Source of the DNA: Marinosulfonomonas sp. PRT-SC04
GTDB taxonomy: Bacteria > Pseudomonadota > Alphaproteobacteria > Rhodobacterales > Rhodobacteraceae
NCBI GenBank assembly: GCA_001321835.1
Contig: JPUR01000297.1
Coordinates: forward strand, 1-18,225
DNA length: 18,225 nt
Direction of reading: 5' to 3'
Made by a program: the position numbers and the translations under genes. The notes below the pieces were generated by a model that saw only the letters and a program-made list of their open reading frames with translations, ran no database searches and was not told the origin of the DNA. Positions 14,994 to 18,225 of the stretch are shown here, one piece after another (positions within the stretch are counted from its first letter, which is position 1; the number at the start of each line of letters is the position of its first letter).

Positions 14994-16828
14994 TTACGCC
15001 ACCTCTTCGGTGTCTTCATCCGCTTGCTGACGGTGCCACATGGCATAATAGCGGCCATGATTGGCAAGCAATTCATCGTGGCTGCCCCGCTCGGTGATCA
15101 AGCCATCCTCAAGCACCACAATCTGGTCAGCATCCACAATCGTTGATAGACGATGCGCGATGGTGATCACCGTGCGCCCCTGCCCCATCTCACGCAGACT
15201 GTCCTGAATGTCGCGCTCGGTTTGGGTGTCCAGCGCCGAAGTCGCCTCGTCCAACAGCAGGATCGGCGGGTTTTTCAGCAAGGTCCGCGCAATGCCGACC
15301 CGCTGTTTTTCGCCACCTGAAAGTTTCAAACCACGCTCGCCAACGGTGGTCTCATAGCCATCCGGCAACTGGCCGATAAAGTCGTGAATTTTGGCAGCTT
15401 TGGCAGCGGATTCAACCTCGCTGCGCGACGCCTCGGGACGACCATAGGCGATGTTGTAATAGATCGTGTCGTTGAACAGAACCGTGTCTTGCGGCACCAC
15501 ACCAATTTGCGCATGCAGACTACTTTGAGTGATGTCGCGCAGGTCTTGGCCATCAATCCGCAAGGCACCTGAATTGACATCATAGAACCGAAACAGCAAC
15601 CGCCCGATGGTGGATTTACCACTGCCCGACGGGCCAACAATCGCCACGGTTTCGCCGGCCTTGACCGTCAGACTGACACCCTTCAAAATCGGCCGCGCCG
15701 CCTCATAGCCGAAATGCACATCGTCCAGAACCAGTTCGCCGCCCTTCACAACCAATGCGCTCGCATCCGGCTTGTCTTTCACTTCGGCGGGCTGCTCCAG
15801 CAGGTTGAACATTTCGCCCATATCGACCAAGGATTGCCGGATCTCGCGATACACCGTGCCAAGAAAATTCAGCGGCATGGTGATCTGGATCATGTAGGCA
15901 TTGACCATCACAAAATCGCCAACCGTCAGCTCTCCACTTTGAACGCCCATCGCCGCCATCACCATCACCCCGACCAAACCTGCGGTGATAAACACCGACT
16001 GGCCAAAGTTCAGAAACGCTAATGAATACGATGTTTTCAGCGCCGCCACCTCGTAGCCCGCCATTGAAATATCGTAGCGCGCAGCCTCGCGGTCCTCAGC
16101 ACCGAAGTATTTCACAGTCTCGAAATTCAGCAGGCTATCGATGGCTTTTTGGTTGGCGTCAGTGTCAGAATCATTCATCTGTTTGCGGATTTTCACCCGC
16201 CACTCTGTCACCCTGAAGGTGAACCAGACATAGGCCCAGATGGTCACAACCACCACGGCCAAGTACCAGACATCAAACACAAAATACAGGATCACCGAGA
16301 TCATAACCAGCTCAAGGATCAGCGGCCCCATGCTGAACAACATGAAGCGCAACAGGAACTCCACGCCCTTAACACCACGCTCGATAATCCGGCTTAGACC
16401 ACCGGTTTTACGGGTGATGTGATAGCGCATTGATAGGCGGTGCATGTGCTGAAAAGTCTCCAGCGCCAGCGCCCGCAGCGCCCGCTGACCAACCCGCGCA
16501 AAGGCCACATCGCGCAATTGCGCAAGCCGATGGTCATCAGTTTCGCCAGCCCATAAGCCAGCGTCAGACCGACAGCGCCAGCCCCCAACATCCACGCCGG
16601 ACTGCTGGCAACATCGCCGCCCAACGCATCCACCGCCTCTTTGTAGAAGAACGGCGTCAGCACTGAAATCACTTTGGCAACGACCAGTAAAAACATTGCC
16701 AGCACCACGCGGCGCTTGACCCAGTTTTCGCCTTTTGGCCACATGTAAGGGATCACCTTGCGGATGGTTTGGCGGTTTTGACGGCGTTCTTCGTCGGTGA
16801 ATTCGGCTTTGGTAATCTGGCTGACCAT
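14994..16828 (-). pseudogene. Atm1-type ABC exporter, interrupted by one frameshift
   Basis: A fused permease-ATPase exporter of the Atm1/HMT class, which move glutathione-linked or metal-related compounds. With one base restored the product is 611 residues, the normal length. It starts MVSQITKAEF (ATG at 16828) and has six membrane helices with the ETVKYFGAEDREAARYD segment typical of Atm1-like exporters. The nucleotide-binding domain has Walker A GPSGSGKST near residue 400, a Q-loop (VVPQDTVLFND), signature LSGGEKQR, Walker B LLLDEA and an H-loop (ITIAHRLS). All catalytic motifs are intact. The reading frame breaks near residue 104. Frame one reads LAKLMTIGLR then loses homology; the next frame resumes LRDVAFARVGQRALRALALE. 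Loss of one C in TTGCGC(C)AATTGCGC at 16513-16524, a perfect 12-bp palindrome, would explain it. All other residues look selected, so a sequencing error or a very recent mutation is likely. It is convergent with the RND operon. Confidence 0.85.
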
Positions 16829-16848
16829 GTGTGGCTTTCTTGCTGGAG

Positions 16849-16908
16849 AATGAGGGAATGAGGGAATGAGGGAATGAGGGAATGAGGGAATGAGGGAATG
16901 AGGGAATG
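16849..16908. repeat. Octamer tandem repeat upstream of the ABC exporter
   Basis: The unit AATGAGGG (CATTCCCT read toward the gene) is repeated seven times without error at 16849-16904, with a further half copy to 16908. It ends 20 nt before the ABC exporter ATG, so it occupies the leader or core promoter. Perfect short repeats of this kind change copy number by slippage. Confidence 0.93.
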
Positions 16909-16950
16909 TAGGCGTGCCACAAAATAATTGCCAGCGCCGTTTCTCTTTTG

Positions 16951-16974
16951 TTCAAATATCCCCGCGCGGAGCGC
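16951..16974. repeat. Intergenic motif like the left arm of the serS-der hairpin
   Basis: Sequence TTCAAATATCCCCGCGCGG with following AGCGC resembles TTCAAAAATATCCGCGCCG with AGGC at 4567-4589. Both are preceded by a T/C-rich TTCTxTTTT stretch. Here no second arm forms a long stem; only the CCGCGCGG palindrome is present. It sits downstream of the LysM gene. The rest of the 16909-17024 gap shows nothing recognisable. Confidence 0.35.
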
Positions 16975-17024
16975 ATAAACCATAAAGCATAATAATCGAC
17001 AGAACAGCAGCGAAAACAGCCCCG

Positions 17025-18089
17025 TTATTGCGGCACTGCGAACACTTGACCGGGGTAGATCAGATCCGGATCTCGGATGCTGTCTCGATTGGCCTCAAAC
17101 ACCCGGACATACAGGGTGCCATCGCCGTATCTGTCGCGCGCAATCGCCCAAAGGGTTGAGCCGGGCTGCACCGTAACCGCCATCACCGGCTGATTTCCTA
17201 CGGAGGTTTGCGTGGTTTGCAACACCGATGCCGCCTCGCGTTTAAACGGGGTTTCGGCGCGAGATGTGACGCTGCCAGCCGCATCGAGCTGATCGACGCG
17301 CAGGGTGTAGATGCCGGTATCAATATCCGGCAATTTGGCGTGCCAGCTGCCTTTTTTGTCAATACGAATGGTCTGGATCGGCGCATCATTCAGGTAAATC
17401 CGCACATATTCGTCCCCGCCCCCGCGCCCCGATAGCTGCACCTCGCCCTTGGCGTCATACGCGATCGCATCGATCACCACGGTGTTGATCCGCGCCGGAT
17501 TTGGCGTGGCAGGTTGCAAGACCCGCACCCCCTGTTCATTGGCCAACAGCACAATCGGAGCGGTTGGCGTGATCGGTGCCGCTGGTGTCTGGTCGCTGGT
17601 TTCTAACGCGGTTTCTGCCGGCAGTCGCTGGGTTTTGGGCACGATCACTGGCGCAACAATCACACTGTCCTTCGAGACCACCGCCTCGCCATCTGATGGC
17701 CCTGTCGACAGCGACAACACCTGCGCGCCGTCATTGGCCGGGAACGTCAGCATGGCAACAAAGTTTCCCTGCGCATCAGCCGTGACTTGGTCAATTTTGG
17801 TGCCATCCAGCAGGATTGTGACCCGCGCGCCAGCCGTGGCATGGCCGGCGATTACGCTGGATCCATCTGCCTCAACGCGCACCAGATCAAAGCGGGGCGC
17901 GACGGTTTCATCCGCCGGTTTGGCCGGTTCCGTTTGCACGACAGGGGCGGTGATTGTCGGGGCGGGCTGTGCTGGGACCACAGTATTCAAGGTGGATTGA
18001 TAGACGAAATACGCCGCCAAAATGACGCCAACCGCCGCCACAGCCCCGACCGCCATGCGTGCGCCAAATCCAAGTGATATGCCTGCCAT
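17025..18089 (-). CDS. Membrane-anchored LysM domain protein
   Basis: A probable envelope protein that binds peptidoglycan. The 354-residue product has an N-terminal membrane anchor (about residues 9-32), then a Pro/Ala/Thr-rich linker. One or two beta-rich Ig-like modules follow (patterns such as GHATAGARVTILLDG and LSGRGGGDEYVRIYLND), and a C-terminal LysM domain (about residues 302-354: VQPGSTLWAIARDRYG to LIYPGQVFAVPQ). The LysM type is that of YgaU-like proteins, where it binds glycan strands. The ATG at 18089 was chosen because AAGGGGGG lies about 9 nt upstream and it begins the anchor; a GTG at 18110 is in frame. It is transcribed toward the ABC exporter with 196 nt between them and need not be cotranscribed. 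The specific function is unknown. Confidence 0.88.
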   Translation of the reverse strand: MAGISLGFGARMAVGAVAAVGVILAAYFVYQSTLNTVVPAQPAPTITAPVVQTEPAKPADETVAPRFDLVRVEADGSSVIAGHATAGARVTILLDGTKIDQVTADAQGNFVAMLTFPANDGAQVLSLSTGPSDGEAVVSKDSVIVAPVIVPKTQRLPAETALETSDQTPAAPITPTAPIVLLANEQGVRVLQPATPNPARINTVVIDAIAYDAKGEVQLSGRGGGDEYVRIYLNDAPIQTIRIDKKGSWHAKLPDIDTGIYTLRVDQLDAAGSVTSRAETPFKREAASVLQTTQTSVGNQPVMAVTVQPGSTLWAIARDRYGDGTLYVRVFEANRDSIRDPDLIYPGQVFAVPQ

Positions 18090-18125
18090 CTCACGTATCC
18101 CCCCTTGCACTGGCCCCCAGCGACC

Positions 18126-18145
18126 CTATGCTTGGCCGAGCATAG
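18126..18145. promoter_or_regulatory. 20-bp palindromic operator candidate
   Basis: CTATGCT and AGCATAG are perfect inverted arms around a TGGCCG centre whose GGCC core is itself palindromic; only one base pair of the 20 breaks the symmetry. It overlaps the -10 box of the predicted LysM promoter and the -35 box of a possible rightward promoter. Confidence 0.45.
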
Positions 18146-18167
18146 CAACTGCGCTATCGCGGATCAA
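18139..18167 (-). promoter_or_regulatory. Candidate promoter of the LysM gene
   Basis: On the minus strand, TTGATC (18167-18162) and TATGCT (18144-18139) are 17 nt apart, giving a leader of about 45 nt before the LysM start. A rightward pair TTGGCC (18132-18137) and TATCGC (18155-18160), also 17 nt apart, could serve the gene at the right edge, but is weaker. Confidence 0.42.
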
Positions 18168-18192
18168 ACACCGATTTAACGAAAGCCCCCAG

Positions 18193-18225
18193 ATGTCATC
18201 ACCTCAAGCGCCCCCCCCCCCCCCC
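18193..18225 (+). CDS. Possible start of a rightward gene, cut by the window edge
   Basis: ATG at 18193 opens MSSPQAP followed by prolines from a run of fifteen C that reaches the window end. There is no strong ribosome site (CGAAAG some 9 nt upstream). Too little is present to name a product. The C run may be real or may be where the assembly stopped. Confidence 0.25.
   Translation, partial: MSSPQAPPPPP

Noticed and set aside
16905..16945. Sigma-54-type promoter before the ABC exporter
   Set aside because: TGGCAC is present on the minus strand, but the required TTGC element does not follow at the fixed spacing.
16829..16976. N-terminal extension of the ABC exporter through the octamer repeat
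   Set aside because: The extended frame reads repeat-derived and then out-of-frame sequence; the genuine exporter N-terminus starts at 16828 in another frame.

Overview
This window looks like a chromosomal segment of an alphaproteobacterium, most likely a marine Rhodobacteraceae (Roseobacter-type) member. The evidence is moderately high GC, the style of the yajC-secD-secF, serS, der and LysM genes, a short LuxI/LuxR pair of the kind common in that family, and intergenic motifs of the form TTCAAAxATCCxCGCxG. No phage, transposase, CRISPR, tRNA or rRNA gene was recognised. The right edge ends in a 15-base C run, which suggests a contig end.

Layout, left to right. (1) Positions 64-3072, minus strand: yajC, secD and secF, the accessory part of the Sec translocon. 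(2) Positions 3260-4552, plus strand: serS (seryl-tRNA synthetase), divergent from yajC. A 19-bp-stem hairpin separates it from der. (3) Positions 4634-9594, minus strand: a five-gene run, yfgM-like, bamB-like, luxR, luxI, der. In E. coli yfgM, bamB and der are direct neighbours, so here a quorum-sensing pair (an acyl-homoserine-lactone synthase and its receptor/regulator) sits inside a housekeeping outer-membrane-assembly/ribosome-biogenesis operon. (4) Positions 9595-9956: a divergent control region with two repeat families, a 22-bp direct repeat at the predicted yfgM promoter and an 11-bp tandem repeat in front of the efflux operon. (5) Positions 9957-14962, plus strand: a two-gene RND efflux operon (membrane fusion protein plus permease, overlapping by 4 nt). 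The permease is unusually long, with an extra membrane segment pair in the middle and a Lys-rich C-terminal tail. (6) Positions 14994-16828, minus strand: an Atm1-type ABC exporter interrupted by one frameshift, with seven copies of an 8-bp repeat just in front of its start codon. (7) Positions 17025-18089, minus strand: a membrane-anchored LysM protein, with a palindrome over its predicted promoter. (8) Positions 18193-18225: possible first codons of a rightward gene running into the C run.

How they work together: most genes concern the cell envelope (protein export, outer-membrane assembly, efflux, ABC export, peptidoglycan binding). The most unusual feature is the lux pair within the yfgM-bamB-der run. 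Its receptor keeps all the ligand-pocket residues but has a divergent DNA-binding motif. I see no wholly unknown multi-gene system. The best candidates for undescribed biology are the lux insertion, the repeat-bearing control regions, the octamer array and the extended RND pump. Promoters and operators listed here are pattern matches only.
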